Numbered from the stretch's first letter, positions 46,368 through 57,665 are shown. The stretch is 64,000 nucleotides of DNA from Salminus brasiliensis (GCF_030463535.1 NC_132887.1:19139358-19203357); one strand, 5' to 3'. Made by a program: numbers and translations. The notes: a model not told the origin generated them from the letters alone.

Positions 46368-48623
46368 TTGGACAAGCTCTTCAGCTCCTTGGTTTACGTC
46401 ACTGGGACTAACCAGGACTCTGATGTATAGTTGAACATCTATCACGCCATCACACCCACTGATGAGGACATCATGACAAATACCAATACAAACATTAACA
46501 TACATTGAAATGTGCCTTTGACACTCATCACGGTTATGATTCCTTGAACTTTTGTACCTTTTTACATTCATGTCACAGATGGGGACAATATTTCAGTCCT
46601 ATACACATACACACTACAGTGTATTTATGACAAAGCCTTTGAAAAACCTTAAGCAATCCTAAATGTAAAGCTTTGACATCTACTCTCTTTTTTATGGGAG
46701 CCATAACTCTTCAACATCTTCTCGGCAGGGTTTTCAGCATTTGGCGTCCAGGAGATGCAAACTCTTGCCCGTAAAACGTCTTTGAAATGTCAATGCTGCA
46801 AAAACCATGCCAAAAAAGCATCTATAACCATACAAAGAGTCCCATGATGCGAGGCATTCAGTCCTCTGGTGGTTGTTTATGAGAATCCCTCAGAATCCGT
46901 CATGCGTGGCCCTGCAGATAAAGACTTTCTTTTAGCGTTGTTTATGAGAAGGAGGCGAGGTTGTGAATTCCTGAGGGGAACGTCGCTGTCCGCACAAACA
47001 CACCCACCTCACTTTTCCTATCTTGCTTGGCTGAATTCTCTCTGGACTTCTCCAAGGGAGGAGAAACACTGAACTTATCTCAACTGACTGGACTTGACTG
47101 GACTTAACTCGGTTCTGTCAATAGAACAGCTAACAGTGTTCTCCATTAAAATTCAGACATTACATTACATTGCTTCATTACTAAACATACAGCAAGCAAC
47201 CACTTCACAGTCCTCTACAGTCTTTAAAGTAAAGGTGCTTCAAATGTTTTTTTAGTGATGCCATTAAAGTAGCACTTTTGGTTCTATAAGGAACAATGTC
47301 TGTAAAGGGCTCTGAGTGCTCTGGTGGACTAAGGCTCTACCACTATGACCCCTGGACCCCAGGATCCCTGGCTCAAATCCCTGCCATCAGCAGCAGGAGC
47401 CTGAGAGAGCACAACTGCTCTCTTTGGGTGGGTACATGGCCCCTTTCTCTCTCTGCCCACATCACAGCCAATGCATCAGAGTTGGGTACCCTCCCAGCAA
47501 CCTGGTTGCCCCTTGACGTTGCAATGGAGGCAGCTCGAAAAGAGGCGGTAGCTGGTTGTGCATGTGTCGGAGGACACATGTGTCAGTCCTGGTTCTTCAG
47601 TGGCCCTGTTTCATATTTTGCTGTAGGGGGCAGTATGACAGATTCAGTGCAGATTCTTGAGGCCTTAGTAGGCCCTTAATCCAACAGATGATGGGATTTT
47701 AATAACTCTGTAAACTAAAACAGTGTTTTGTTTATGTTCTAGCGGAGAGAGTGACCTCTCTAGGTAAGGACTGGCACAGACCCTGCCTGAAGTGTGAGAA
47801 ATGCAACAAGACCCTGTCCGCCGGCTCCCACGCAGAGGTAAAACTACATCGCTAATCAACGACTGCATGAAAGAAGTAACTTGATACTCGGGCTCGAGAG
47901 ACTGATGTTGGCTCTTGGCTTTGAGGCTGCAGTCAAAACAATGTCTGGAGCTGCAGTAGCTGTATGTTTGTTTTGGGGATGGGCTTACATATTGGCCCCA
48001 TCTACCATCATTCTTCATAAATGGAGTTATGTTTTCTTTCGCAGCATGAGGGAAAGCCGTACTGTAACAACCCCTGCTACTCTGCGCTCTTCGGACCCAA
48101 AGGTCAGTCAACATTATTCGTTACATCCCTGCAGTTTGGGAGCACAGCTCTGTGTCACTCTGTTAAAAGATTAGCCCGCACATAAAGAGCTGTTTTACAG
48201 TTATGGTCAAATTAACCCATTTGACTTTCTACAATGTTTTGGTCTCCACCCCACGCCTTTATCACATGTATTTTATTGAGCTCGGAGAGATAATCTTGAC
48301 CTCCAGGGCGTCTTATCAAATGCTGTTCTCCAAATAGGCTGCTTCTTACATAACCATACTGCAAACATTCATCCGGGCTTTAAATGGCCTGTCCATTGTG
48401 AAGAGAACTGAAGGAATTCCATGTCAGCCGAGCAGCTCAGGTTGTCAAAGCAATGTTAATGTTGCTTCCGAAGGAGTTTCCACTGTTGTGGGTCAGCCGT
48501 CAGTGAGCTAAGAACTATTCACTAACATGGCATGACTTCATTCATATCTCTCCCTTCCACTCCCTCTCTCTCTCTTTCTCAGGGTTTGGACGTGGAGGCA
48601 CCGAGAGCCACACATTCAAATAG
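43330..48623 (+). CDS. crip1: Cysteine-rich protein 1, single LIM domain (gene span, complete)
   Basis: CRIP1 is a 77-residue single-LIM protein, first known from intestine; its role is linked to zinc binding and protein interaction (family knowledge). Four coding exons join in frame: 43330-43369, 47743-47837, 48045-48102 and 48583-48623, 234 nt in all, giving 77 residues as in human. The order is [77 protein letters not shown]. All eight zinc ligands are visible: CPKC, H and C of WHRPC, the CLKCEKC cysteines, and CNNPC. The ATG sits in GCCACCATGC, a near-ideal Kozak context. It follows crip2 in the same direction, 32.7 kb downstream of its stop. Confidence 0.97.
44826..44855. repeat. (CT)n microsatellite
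   Basis: About 15 pure CT units in crip1 intron 1. Confidence 0.95.
46334..46365. repeat. (GT)n microsatellite
   Basis: About 16 GT units in crip1 intron 1. Confidence 0.95.
47220..47310. mobile_element. AAAGGTGCTTCAAATG-type MITE fragment
   Basis: AAAGTAAAGGTGCTTCAAAT, then GTTTTTTTAGTGATGCC and GCACTTTTGGTTCTATAAG match the left half of 13146-13410. It directly adjoins the SINE at 47310. Confidence 0.65.
47310..47680 (+). mobile_element. tRNA-derived SINE just upstream of crip1 exon 2
   Basis: The head CTGAGTGCTCTGGTGGACTA then GGCTCTACCACTATGACC and the B-box-like GGCTCAAATCCCTGCC form a tRNA-like region. The body has AGAGCACAACTGCTCTCTTT, GGTGGGTACATGGC and TGTCGGAGGACACATGTGTC, a familiar pattern of ostariophysan SINEs (from memory). 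It is distinct from the 6561/15190 SINEs. Confidence 0.65.
47743..47837 (+). CDS. crip1: crip1 exon 2 (LIM zinc module)
   Basis: This 95-nt exon between TTCTAG and GTAAAA is read [18 protein letters not shown] followed by [14 protein letters not shown]. Same length and phase as crip2 exons 2 and 6. Confidence 0.97.
47838..48044 (+). other. crip1 intron 2 (207 bp)
   Basis: Short intron; nothing besides splice signals. Confidence 0.8.
48045..48102 (+). CDS. crip1: crip1 exon 3 (end of LIM)
   Basis: This 58-nt exon between CGCAG and GTCAGT is read [19 protein letters not shown] plus one base. The last zinc ligands are CNNPC. Confidence 0.96.
48103..48582 (+). other. crip1 intron 3 (480 bp)
   Basis: Unique-looking; ends in a CT-rich tract (48547-48580). 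No repeat recognised. Confidence 0.7.
48583..48623 (+). CDS. crip1: crip1 exon 4 (C-terminus and stop)
   Basis: It follows a CT-rich tract and TCTCAG and is read [13 protein letters not shown] then TAG. The glycine-rich GFGRGG and the ESHTFK end are the CRIP1 C-terminus, unlike the GVNIGG/GVNTGG of crip2. Confidence 0.95.
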
Positions 48624-49520
48624 ACCTCAACACAGGTGAGACTTTTAAAACCATTTCACATCATTTTCGAGGCCATTTCATATAAACAAAAGATTCTCAA
48701 TGGAGAATTCCCACTGATAATGTAGTTCAAGGCTGGCATCCCAAAAAAAACAGCCCTGAGTGTTTATCAGTTATTCGATCCAGTGTACACCCTCTCAATC
48801 CCTGCTGATAATGTGGTGTTTACACTGGCTGTGCTTTCTGTGTTCTGTTTATTTACGTATTTATTTATTTGCTTCCAGATTCCCTCCCTCTACAAACCAG
48901 CGTTTACTGGGGAATGTAGGAAGTAGGACGACACCGTTCCATTTTTTTTGTCTATATTTTGCTAAACCAAAGGATACAGCAACCAAACTATGGTCCCTTT
49001 AAGTTTTGAACGAACCAGTTTGTATTATAACCACTGAGGGCTGGTTCCCAGACCTAGATTCATCTTAATTCTAGTCTCAAAAGGACTCTTTCAAGGTCCT
49101 TCATGTCCTGGAAACCAGTCCTGTAGATTTCTTTTTGGAGAGCGTACTGTAGTTTGCTATAGCACCAAGGAATGACAGCCTGACCAATAATTCTTCTAAG
49201 TTCTTCTTCTTTTGTATACTAATTAAAGATTCAGTTGTACATTTGAAGCAGTGTGTCACTTTTTTCTTGTCTATTCTTTCACAATTCAGTGTGAACTCTC
49301 ACACACACCTATTCTTCGACAGTCTTGCTCTATAATTCCTACTGTGAGAAGACAGCAGAGCCAACAATTCCACTTAAACCATTGGAAGTCTACAAGGAAC
49401 ATGCCGGGCAAATTGGTGCCTACAAATTGGGTTATAGTGAACAAGCTTGAGCAAAGCACATGTTCCCATGTGAGCAGAACTCAGTGTTAATTCAGAATAA
49501 ATGTCACACTTGTGTCATTA
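48624..49520 (+). other. crip1: crip1 3'UTR with probable intron 48636-48878
   Basis: Twelve bases after the stop codon stands CACAG|GTGAGA (donor at 48636). A good acceptor, TTTATTTGCTTCCAG, ends at 48878. If used, the junction is close enough to the stop (12 nt) that it should not trigger nonsense-mediated decay. Poly(A) signals are ATTAAA at 49222-49227 and AATAAA at 49496-49501, the latter followed by TGTCACACTTGTGTC. Confidence 0.55.
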
Positions 49521-51129
49521 CAGAGAGTTAAGATAATCAGTTCCTCTGAATTGAGTCACTCAGTTGCACCAAATGGATCCAAATGACTCTTTTAAGCTTT
49601 TAATACAATTAAGAGGCAAAATCGCTGCTAGAACACACACCCTGTGAAATGGATGAATAAACAACAAGTTACGTGTTAATACATTTAGAACAGTACAATG
49701 TGTGTTCTCGTTAACACAACCTGTATATTAAGTTTATATTTTCAGATTGATTAACACAAATACATTATATGTCCAAAAGTTTGGGGACACCCCTTCTAAT
49801 GAATGCATTCAGCTATTTTAAGTTGCATCCACAGCTTGTCTAGTTCATCATTGCTTGTGTTTCCTTATATGGTAACATTCCACTATATATGGAATGCTCA
49901 AATCGAGAACGCTCCCACGCTCATTTCTAGAAAACTGACTAAAAGTCATTTATGGGGCGTATCACAATGTTCCCCGGTTAGGCCCTGGGACTAGCTGGCC
50001 ACGCCCACCTGCTGTCTGCTGTCCTCCCCACTGCAGACATGCTGGCAACTGCTTCTGCCCGCTGTCACATGACAGTCATCACCATAGTAACAGACACAAA
50101 CAGAACCCAACAGAAACCCAGCCAACGCTCACCCGGCCTTCCTCTTTCGCCCTCGCTCTCTCTCTTTCACTCTCTCTCTCGCCTTTGCCCTTTGAACAAA
50201 GACCCTTTATCTCTCTTCAATCTGTCCATAGAGAGAGAGAGAGAGTGCAATAAAGACGTCTCGGTACCCCTTACTGATATGTCCACTTTTCTCATAATGC
50301 TGGAGAATGAGGAGTTGGCCATGTGGATGATGCAGTAATCAGTAATAATCTCAGATCATGCAGCTGTTCATGTTCCCTCCACCCTTTGGGTCTTATCAGG
50401 TCACACAGGAAGAACATGCTTACCACAGCTTTTGCCTTAGTGTTGAAACTCTCCTTTTAGCCAACATACCAGAAATGAAACTATCACAGTCTGCCTTTGC
50501 CAATGTCCCAGTGCTTGTCCACACCAGCAGAACATCATCAGCCACTCCTTAAATTTCTCTAACATTGACCAATACGCCGCACAGTGACGCCCAGACCTCT
50601 CTGCAACAAACCATGGAAAAACACGGCCTGCCCAAGTCTCAAAGGTTCTGTTTTAACTAGTTTAGCCAGTGGATTGTCTCAGGTCAGCTCTGCTGCATAA
50701 AGCTGCCTAAGCTGTTAAACTCTTGCCCTCTTTAACTCAGCAGGCTTACAACAGCAGGACGCTTCCCTTTCACTGGTTTTATGACAGGATATTTCACAAG
50801 CTACCTTCACTAAAAGGCATTAAGCAGGCAAGAACACACCAGAACTGGAACAGACAAGGTATTTATTACATTTCTCCAAAAATAACAGGCAATACTTTTA
50901 TGGGTTTATCAGTTTCTCAGTGACTGAGTCATGGAATTAATATAAAAATGCCTGCCAACTCAGTAACACTGTGGACTTTAGCCAGCAAATTTTAGCTCGT
51001 TCCTCTAGTTTCCAAAGGACATTTTTACCTTTTGGCTACGTTGGCATGTAAAATGGACCTTTTTTGTGCTGATAATACCCATTTTTCACAGTCATTATTT
51101 ATTTTAGAAAAATAGCTGCTAGAGTTTTG
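49521..51129. other. Intergenic; family-A fragment and pyrimidine-rich block
   Basis: 49761-49848 is a truncated family-A left end. 49970-50270 is C/T-rich with CTTTGAACAAAG (50190-50201) and a short (AG)n (50231-50245). No gene recognised. Confidence 0.5.
49761..49848 (+). mobile_element. Family-A left-end fragment
   Basis: TACATTATATGTCCAAAAGT, GGGGACACCCCTTCTAATGA and ATGCATTCAGCTATTTTAAG, then CAGCTTGTCTAGTTC, after which the match stops. Confidence 0.85.
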
Positions 51130-51430
51130 CACTAACCTGTGCTGCACTCTACTGTTTTTAACACAGTATGCACATTTTATTTGCACAATCGTACTTCCCA
51201 GTACTGTCTCAGTCTCTGATTCATTTATTTACATTTTCTAGTCTGCACTCTGTGTCTGTACTGTCTGCATTGTGTTGTACTGTCTGTATGCACTTGTTCT
51301 GTGTTGCACTTGTGTTTCTGTCTGCCCTGTGTTGTGTGTTGCACCATGATGCACCATGAGGATCGTTGTTTTGTTTCACAGTGTACTCTGTATATAGTTA
51401 AAATGACAATAAAGCCTCTTGACTTACCTT
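51130..51430 (+). mobile_element. Retroposon 3' end (TGACAATAAAGCC...CTTGACT type)
   Basis: TTGCACTAACCTGTGCTGCA, TTGTTTTGTTTCACAGTGTA, CTCTGTATATAGTT, AATGACAATAAAGCCTCTTG and ACTTACCTTGACTA form the well-known fish retroposon 3' region ending in CTTGA repeats. Confidence 0.7.
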
Positions 51431-52135
51431 GACTAATGTAAGTGCAATGTTTTCTCTATGCCCAAATAATCACCACTGATCTACTGATCCACCATGATGA
51501 CCACTGATCACCTACACCAGAAACTTAATGAGTGTAATATAACCATGAGCCGGAAACTGAGGCAGTTGCCTTGATGCCTTGCTGCCCATGCAGTCTCTCT
51601 AGTCAGTGCCTTAAAGGGACCTGTAAGCAACAGCTAATAAACTGACAGCACACTGCTACCAGATCTGATCTCCATCCAATCCAGATAAGTATACTTCTCA
51701 ACTTATAGCTATATCTTGAGAGCTATAAGTTTGGCAGACGGAAAGTCTCAGTGTTTGTAATGAGTAAGTTTAATGCAGTTTCACTGTCTAGACACCAACT
51801 AATTATTCATTTGATACGAAGTCAAACAGCTTTATTTTGCATTTTGCTCATTTAGCTGTGTTAGCTAGTTAGTAAAGAAAGAGCAAAGAACCCTTTGGAA
51901 TTACCTGTATTTCTGCACTGTTTACTAAAAAAAACGTGGTCTGACCATTATCTAAGTCACAGTTATGGACAAACACGGTCTTGTGAGTCAAAGTCCTTGT
52001 CTTATTCGATATTGAGATACTGTTGCATGACCAAATGGTCCATAATTCCTTCTCAATATTATGCAGATATTTTTTGCAGGTACAGAAAAAGTTTAGTGTA
52101 GATGATTTCCGCTAATAGGTTTACTTACTTTTTCT
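51431..52135. other. Intergenic, no feature seen
   Basis: Nothing recognised. Confidence 0.5.
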
Positions 52136-52346
52136 AGCCTGCACTGTGGATGTTTACTCAATGTGCTCAATAAAACCATTTGTGCGTTATTACTTTAGTT
52201 AGGATGTGTTTGTCTATAACGTATGTCTGTTCCGTAGAATAAGATTAGACTACAGACCACAGCCTGCAGTGCAGATGTTTACTCAATGAGCTCAATAAAA
52301 ACATGAACTGCATTAGTTCCGTTACATCATGTTTATCTATAATTGT
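52136..52346 (+). repeat. Two tandem units, 125-bp period
   Basis: AGCCTGCACTGTGGATGTTT then ACTCAATGTGCTCAATAAAA at 52136 recurs at 52261 with about 85% likeness by eye. Possibly the remnant of a longer array or of a retroelement end. Confidence 0.7.
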
Positions 52347-53129
52347 GACTTTTTCAATTTTAGTCAATTTCAGTCTAACTCCCAAAATGTGTTCTTCACA
52401 TTTCCCATGCAGGCCCTGCTAGACCTGCAGGTCCAAGTTGAAAGCATTATCTGTGAAATCTCAGCACGGAGTACTATGCTGATTAGTTGCCACCAAGGGA
52501 ATAGCTGTAGCGTAGAACAATGTCCATTTTCCAGATCAATTACCTGAACGTGTCAATTCCACAGAGCGGCCGAAACAGAGTTCCATTCATAGTGGATAAG
52601 CGGGGGAGATACTGCTGAATCTGGTCCTCTTTCTCTAATTAACTGAACATGGAACTCGGATTTATTCCCAGCTCTCTCAACTTTCCCTCTCCCACCTTCC
52701 ATCTCCCCCTCCTCTGCTCCACGGGAATGACGGAGAGGAACTGGAAGTGATTATGCTTGCTGGAAGCATCTGGCTCAAGTGCAGCACCTCTCTGCAGATG
52801 TGCTATAATGAGCACTCCAGTGTTTGCTAATGGGGGCTGAGAGTGGGGAAGGAAAGGCCTGTCTCAGCTGTGTGTGTGCACCTGTGAGGTGTGGATAGCT
52901 GCATTTCTGACACGGTCACTCATTAACTGACTGGACATCTAAAAAAGATAATGTCCAATGTCCAATGTCCAAGTTTTAAACTCATAGTTACTTTTGCCTG
53001 TGCACAAATCTAATCTTTGTGTTTTAACATTTAATCTTTTCATGTATAATTCAGTCATTATAAATAATAGGATATCCAATTTACACCAATCAGACATAAC
53101 AATAGTACCACCTAATACCTGCCTGATGT
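52347..53129. other. Intergenic, unique-looking; GC-richer patch 52600-52910
   Basis: The patch has CAGCTG, CACCTG and CAGATG E-boxes and TCTAATTAACTG. It is a possible regulatory stretch. 52952-52971 is a short TGTCCAA triple repeat. Confidence 0.4.
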
Positions 53130-53345
53130 TGAGTAGGTCAAATCAAATGAAATGTATTTGTTTGGGGTTTTTTATCTGGCATAGTCACAAAGCAGCTTTA
53201 CAGAATCAGACATCAGTAAGAGGACAAGAGATCAACAAGACATAAAAAATGTGGATAGGAAAAACTCCCTCAGAGCTGGAGCAAGGAACCTTGGGAGGAA
53301 CCAAGATTGACAAAGGGGACCCATCCTCCTCTGGTCAGGACTATT
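53130..53345 (-). repeat. Fish interspersed repeat (GGATGGGTCCCC type), minus copy
   Basis: CACAAAGCAGCTTTACAGAA, AGCTGGAGCAAGGAACCTTG, GGAGGAACCAAGATTG and GGGGACCCATCCTCCTCTGG are the inverse of 26270-26450. Confidence 0.75.
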
Positions 53346-53669
53346 TATAAATCATTGATAAAAGTCACTCAACCACCCTGGACCACCCAACCACCCAAGA
53401 CTGTTCTACTGCTCAGGTGTGCAAAATAATCAATACCATAATATAATAATCATATAATCATGGTAGTGATGGTAAGGATAATGAGAGTAATGATGGGTAA
53501 TGGTGGTAATATTAGTAGTGCCAAATAGTTAAGAGTCCATGTAGACTTTATCTTTAGGCAGATAGCAGTGGCAGGAGGGTGGGCAGCTAGTCTGACACGG
53601 GTGGCAAGGAAGCCTTGTGGTCAGTCTGGTGGGTGGCAGCTGGTCTGACACAAATAAAGGGGATGGATG

Positions 53670-54060
53670 AGTGGACAACCATTCACTCTGAGAAGGTAAA
53701 GAGATAGTATGCCCCCTTGTGCTGCCACAACAGACTTGACCATTCGAGGCATGGACTCCACAAGACCTCGGAAGGCATCCTGTGGTATGTGGCACCAAGA
53801 CATTAGGTGGGGCCTCCATAGATCACATCAGTGAGCCATAGGTGCCCAAGACCCTGTTGCCGGTTTACCGGTTGGCCTTTCTTGGAACCCTTTCTTTTAT
53901 AGATACTGACCTCTGCATACTGGGAACCCCCACAAGACTTGCATGATGTTTTGGAGATGTTCTGGTCCAGTCGTCTAGCCATCACAGTTTGGCCCTTGTC
54001 AAAGTGGCTCAGATTCTTATAGATAATCAGCATAATTAGCAGCACTGATGCATGGTGGTA
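53670..54060 (-). mobile_element. Fish DNA-element fragment (ATGGCACCAAGACATTAG type)
   Basis: GACCATTCGAGGCATGGACT, CCACAAGACCTCGGAAGGCA and TGTGGTATGTGGCACCAAG, then GGTGGGGCCTCCATAGATCA, follow a teleost element that I recall in high copy. The minus frames of 60-96 codons are decayed. Confidence 0.5.
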
Positions 54061-54189
54061 GACAGATTCAGTGTTCAGATTACATTATACACGATATTAG
54101 TTATGGCTAACAAAAAAAAGGAGGGTGAGACTGAGGTTTTGGTCATTCCAGTGCAGCACAGTAAAGCAGTTCTGAGCTCCAGTTCTCCA

Positions 54190-54300
54190 GGCCAGCTCCT
54201 GCAGACATTTATTTAGGTCGCCTGTTGAGATGGTGATTAAATTAGAAATGCAAAGAGGAGACCCTGCAATTATTGTAATTACAGCAGAAGCTGTAAATGT
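54190..54300. promoter_or_regulatory. Candidate conserved non-coding element, homeodomain-site rich
   Basis: TTTATTTAGGTCGCCTGTTG, GGTGATTAAATTAGAAATGC and CCTGCAATTATTGTAATTAC lie in about 100 bp of non-repeat sequence with several ATTA/TAAT cores and an ATGCAAA-like word. The texture is that of developmental enhancers. Conservation cannot be tested here. Confidence 0.3.
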
Positions 54301-54360
54301 AAGTGGAAACTCCGGTGTGGGAGCTCATCTCAGCTCCAGCTGATCCAGATGTTCATTTTC

Positions 54361-55488
54361 TAGTTCTTCAGTAAAACACATGGTTTATGAATGCTTCGGC
54401 CCATCAAATGCAACACTCATGCAAACACATGTACTTGTTTGTACTGTGCTGCCAATGTCACCACAAAGCTTGTTAGTTAGCTTGTAGCTTGTAGAAAGCT
54501 CTAGTGAATGTTATACCAGGAGAATCTAGCGCAGCGCCAACGTCCTTCAGCCAGTCACCAGCCATTACCTGTGTTTAACAAAACATCTACTTACGAGCTT
54601 TTTCCTGCTTTCAGAAGTGACGTCGCATCTCTCCTTCCTTCCTCCCCATCGACACCAGTTTGGTCCTGACTGATCCCTGCCTCTAAGTCCTGATAGTGCA
54701 AGACCTGGGCTGACGATGGGGCCAACGCCAAAGACAATCAACAGTTCTAACTTGTTCCATCTCATTAATTGTCAAGATAAAATGTAAGATTTACTGCCCT
54801 CATCTCTCCAGAGTCTTCTGGGAGAACTTACAGGGCTGGATAATGTGGTCACTAAAAGCTTGTTTGTCTTTTGTCCTTTCACTCATTGCCTACAGGGGAC
54901 TGACTGTATTCATGAGTCTTCCCGTGATTAATAAGCTACATTACTTATTACTTCCCTGATTAACTCATTAGTTAGTTCGCTGATACAGACGTTAAATCTG
55001 AGCACAGCTTGTACACTCTACATAGAAATGCATTGCCAGTAGAATAGGACAGTCTGGAGCAGCCACACATAAGCCTCAGGTCACCATTTCCAGTGCCCAG
55101 ACTGAGTGGTACAACTGTCTTCCTTAAAAGGATGGATCTCCATCCAGTACCTTGAGTGAGTGCTGTTTGTGAGCCAGAACTAAGCATCCAACATCAGTAC
55201 CTGATGAGGTTTCTACAAAACTTTGCACATGTAGTGTAGCACTGCAACCAAGTACCAAGTATTATTGATGACCATTTGACCTAACCTGAAACACAATGGA
55301 GCATTGAGCAAGGCCTGATGTACTTCTGCTTGCACTTTCAAAGGTAGATACGAGAACTCCTCTGATCTTTGATTGCTTCCATGTGTCATCAAAGACTAAG
55401 AATACCCAGAGTCCTCTGCCTAAAAAGTCTTTTGTTTGGTAAATGTGGTTTCCTTGATCTCTTTGTCCAGGTTTGAGGTGGAAATACA

Positions 55489-55493
<5 letters not shown>
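54361..55493. other. Intergenic, no gene seen
   Basis: 55024-55066 carries a word similar to the family-A interior (GCCAGTAGAATAGGACAGTC then TGGAGCAG). Otherwise nothing. Confidence 0.45.

Positions 55494-55534
<41 letters not shown>
55494..55534. repeat. (TG)n microsatellite
   Basis: About 20 pure TG units. Confidence 0.95.
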
Positions 55535-55538
<4 letters not shown>

Positions 55539-57089
55539 ACAGATATTCACATGGCACTCATTTGTCTTCATCAGAATGCCAGAATTGTTTGTCCTGGCAC
55601 TTTCTTGAGCCTGATTCCTGCTCCTATGGTCCATGCTGGACCTGTGCTCTACACCGCAGCAGCATTCTACACATCTTCCCAACATTTCACACGGCTTCTT
55701 CAGACCACAGCTCCTCTGGAACACTGGCAGATTACGTCCAGGCTAAGAGGCTTACAGGGCTAATAATGGCTTGCTATTGAAAAAAGGCCAGAACCTCTGA
55801 CTTTCTGATTAGAAGCTGTTGTATTCACTGTACTGCAGAGCAGAAATGTCTGACTGTATGATTGTGCATGATTGTCACAATCTGTCACGATTCACATACT
55901 AGAAATCTCAGATCTCAAGCATGCAATGCTGCCACTGCAGCGATCAGCCAGATTGCAGCAGGCAACTGGCTCCATCTAATGGTTAGTAGAGGAAACTGGT
56001 CTGTCCCGGCCTTTTTTTTTTTATTCAGTTCTATAAATAATAATAAAAATATAATTTCAGAGTTGGATCTTGTTGTTTTTCTGATTTTGGGCAAAGGAAT
56101 GTGATTTTTTTTTTCATTATTGTGAGAAATTGCCTTTTTGTACTTCACTCTACTCTCCACTGAATCACCATAAACTGTCTGACCTTATCTTTAAAGCTAA
56201 AGCTAACAATTTTAGCTAGCTGGCATACACTAATGTTACACAAGCAAAATATGTGCAAGTGTATTAATTGGTAATATCTTTGCCCAAAATGATTGAATTA
56301 TGTGGGTACAAGCACCATACAATCCTCTTTAATATATCAGGCTAAGGGTCAGTAGGTAGGCTACTTTGAAAATAGCTTATTTCACTTATTTAGGTAGGCC
56401 TGGTGTTTGTCATCATTGGGGCTCTGCATACGAGTTCTTTTGGCTACACAGGCTGTTTTCTGTGACTTCCTTTCTTACTCATCTGTGTACTAAACGCTAG
56501 CTGTAATCGGGTTAGTAATGCTTCTTATTTCGTGTTTACCTTGCACAGATAAAAATCTGGTAACAGACCTGCTTGCCTAGCCATTTTCAGCAGTTTCTGT
56601 GACCTCAGGCAACACTAGTGTCCTACTGAAACCAGCTGTAGTCATACTGAAATCTCTCCCCACAGTGAACACAGTAAGGTAAAGCCCCTGACCTCCTGAC
56701 CTGTGTGGAAAGAGGAGTGAAGGGGGAATTTCTCCTGAATGTCATATTTTCACAACTGCTCTATCTGGCAGTAGCATCACTGAGCATCAACTCCTGCACT
56801 GTAGTTTTGACAACGCAGAGCTCATTACAGAAGTACCACCAATTATACAGATACAACATTTTACATCTAAGGTTGCATGAAAGAAGGTGGACGACCTGGA
56901 GGGTCTGGATTGATAATGAACATCAGGATGTGAGTGCTGGTCTGAGATCAGATTTGGCTTTTTTTTGCTGAAAAGTAAACTGAGGGGGGGTGGCAATGCT
57001 GCCTACCTGTGGCACACTCTGCACTAACTAACATGACTTCTTTAAGCATACAGCCATATTCCAAATGTGACTTTACACAGATGGGAATT
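55535..57089. other. Intergenic between crip1 and the convergent mideas-like gene
   Basis: No gene, RNA or clear repeat recognised. Confidence 0.45.
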
Positions 57090-57559
57090 GTTTTTAATCA
57101 TATTTATTATTCCAAATACAACAAGTGAATCAAATTTAAACAGAAATAAGTTATACTGTAGTAAAAAGCACTTGAGATTTCTGTCCATGGTCACCATTAG
57201 TGTACGAGGCCCTATGAAAATAGCATAGAAAGTATACAATTTGTTTCTTTATATTTATATATATATATATTTTATTTTTTTCATATTTATATTTAAATCC
57301 CTTGGCTGAATGAAATCAAGAAGAGTGGCTCCGTGGCAACAAATCCTGCATTTAATTAATTTAAACATCCTGTTTTTTATCTTGGCTAAACCACTTTAAC
57401 ACAATATCCCCCACCCTTATGAAGGAGCAGGTCTTCACAATGTTCTCTCAACAATAAAGAATTAAAATAAAATAAAAATAAAAATGCTTAAGCGATCTGG
57501 AAGCTTCTTTTTCTCACTTGGCTCGGAGTTTGAAACAGTTTTGATTACTGGTGCAACAC

Positions 57560-57665
57560 CTACACACACCCCCCCTACCCCTACACACACTCCCCCACAC
57601 AAACACACCCTCACGCACCCAGGCAGGCAGGCAGGCAGGCAGGCACGCGCATACACTCACACGTA
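57560..57665. repeat. CA-rich tract with (GGCA)n
   Basis: CACACACCCCCCCTACCCCT-like CA/CCCC sequence is followed by six GGCA units at 57621-57645 and then CACGCGCATACAC. Confidence 0.85.

Larger units (their letters stand above)
43370..47742 (+). other. crip1 intron 1 (4.4 kb)
   Basis: This intron holds a (CT)n tract (44826-44855), a (GT)n tract (46334-46365), a fragment of the AAAGGTGCTTCAAATG element (47220-47310) and a tRNA-derived SINE (47310-47680) ending about 60 bp before the exon 2 acceptor. The remainder, including 45360-45550, is unique-looking with no exon signal that I can support. Confidence 0.7.

Noticed and set aside
47296-47679. 127-codon + ORF before crip1 exon 2
   Set aside because: It coincides with a tRNA-derived SINE. 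The reading has no domain and no donor leading into exon 2 in frame.
47665-48114. 149-codon minus-strand ORF
   Set aside because: It is antisense to crip1 exons 2 and 3 and ignores their clear splice structure.
49521-57089. Possible tmem121 or tedc1, expected from human synteny
   Set aside because: No ORF in this interval resembles either. tmem121 would show as one long uninterrupted frame, and none exists.
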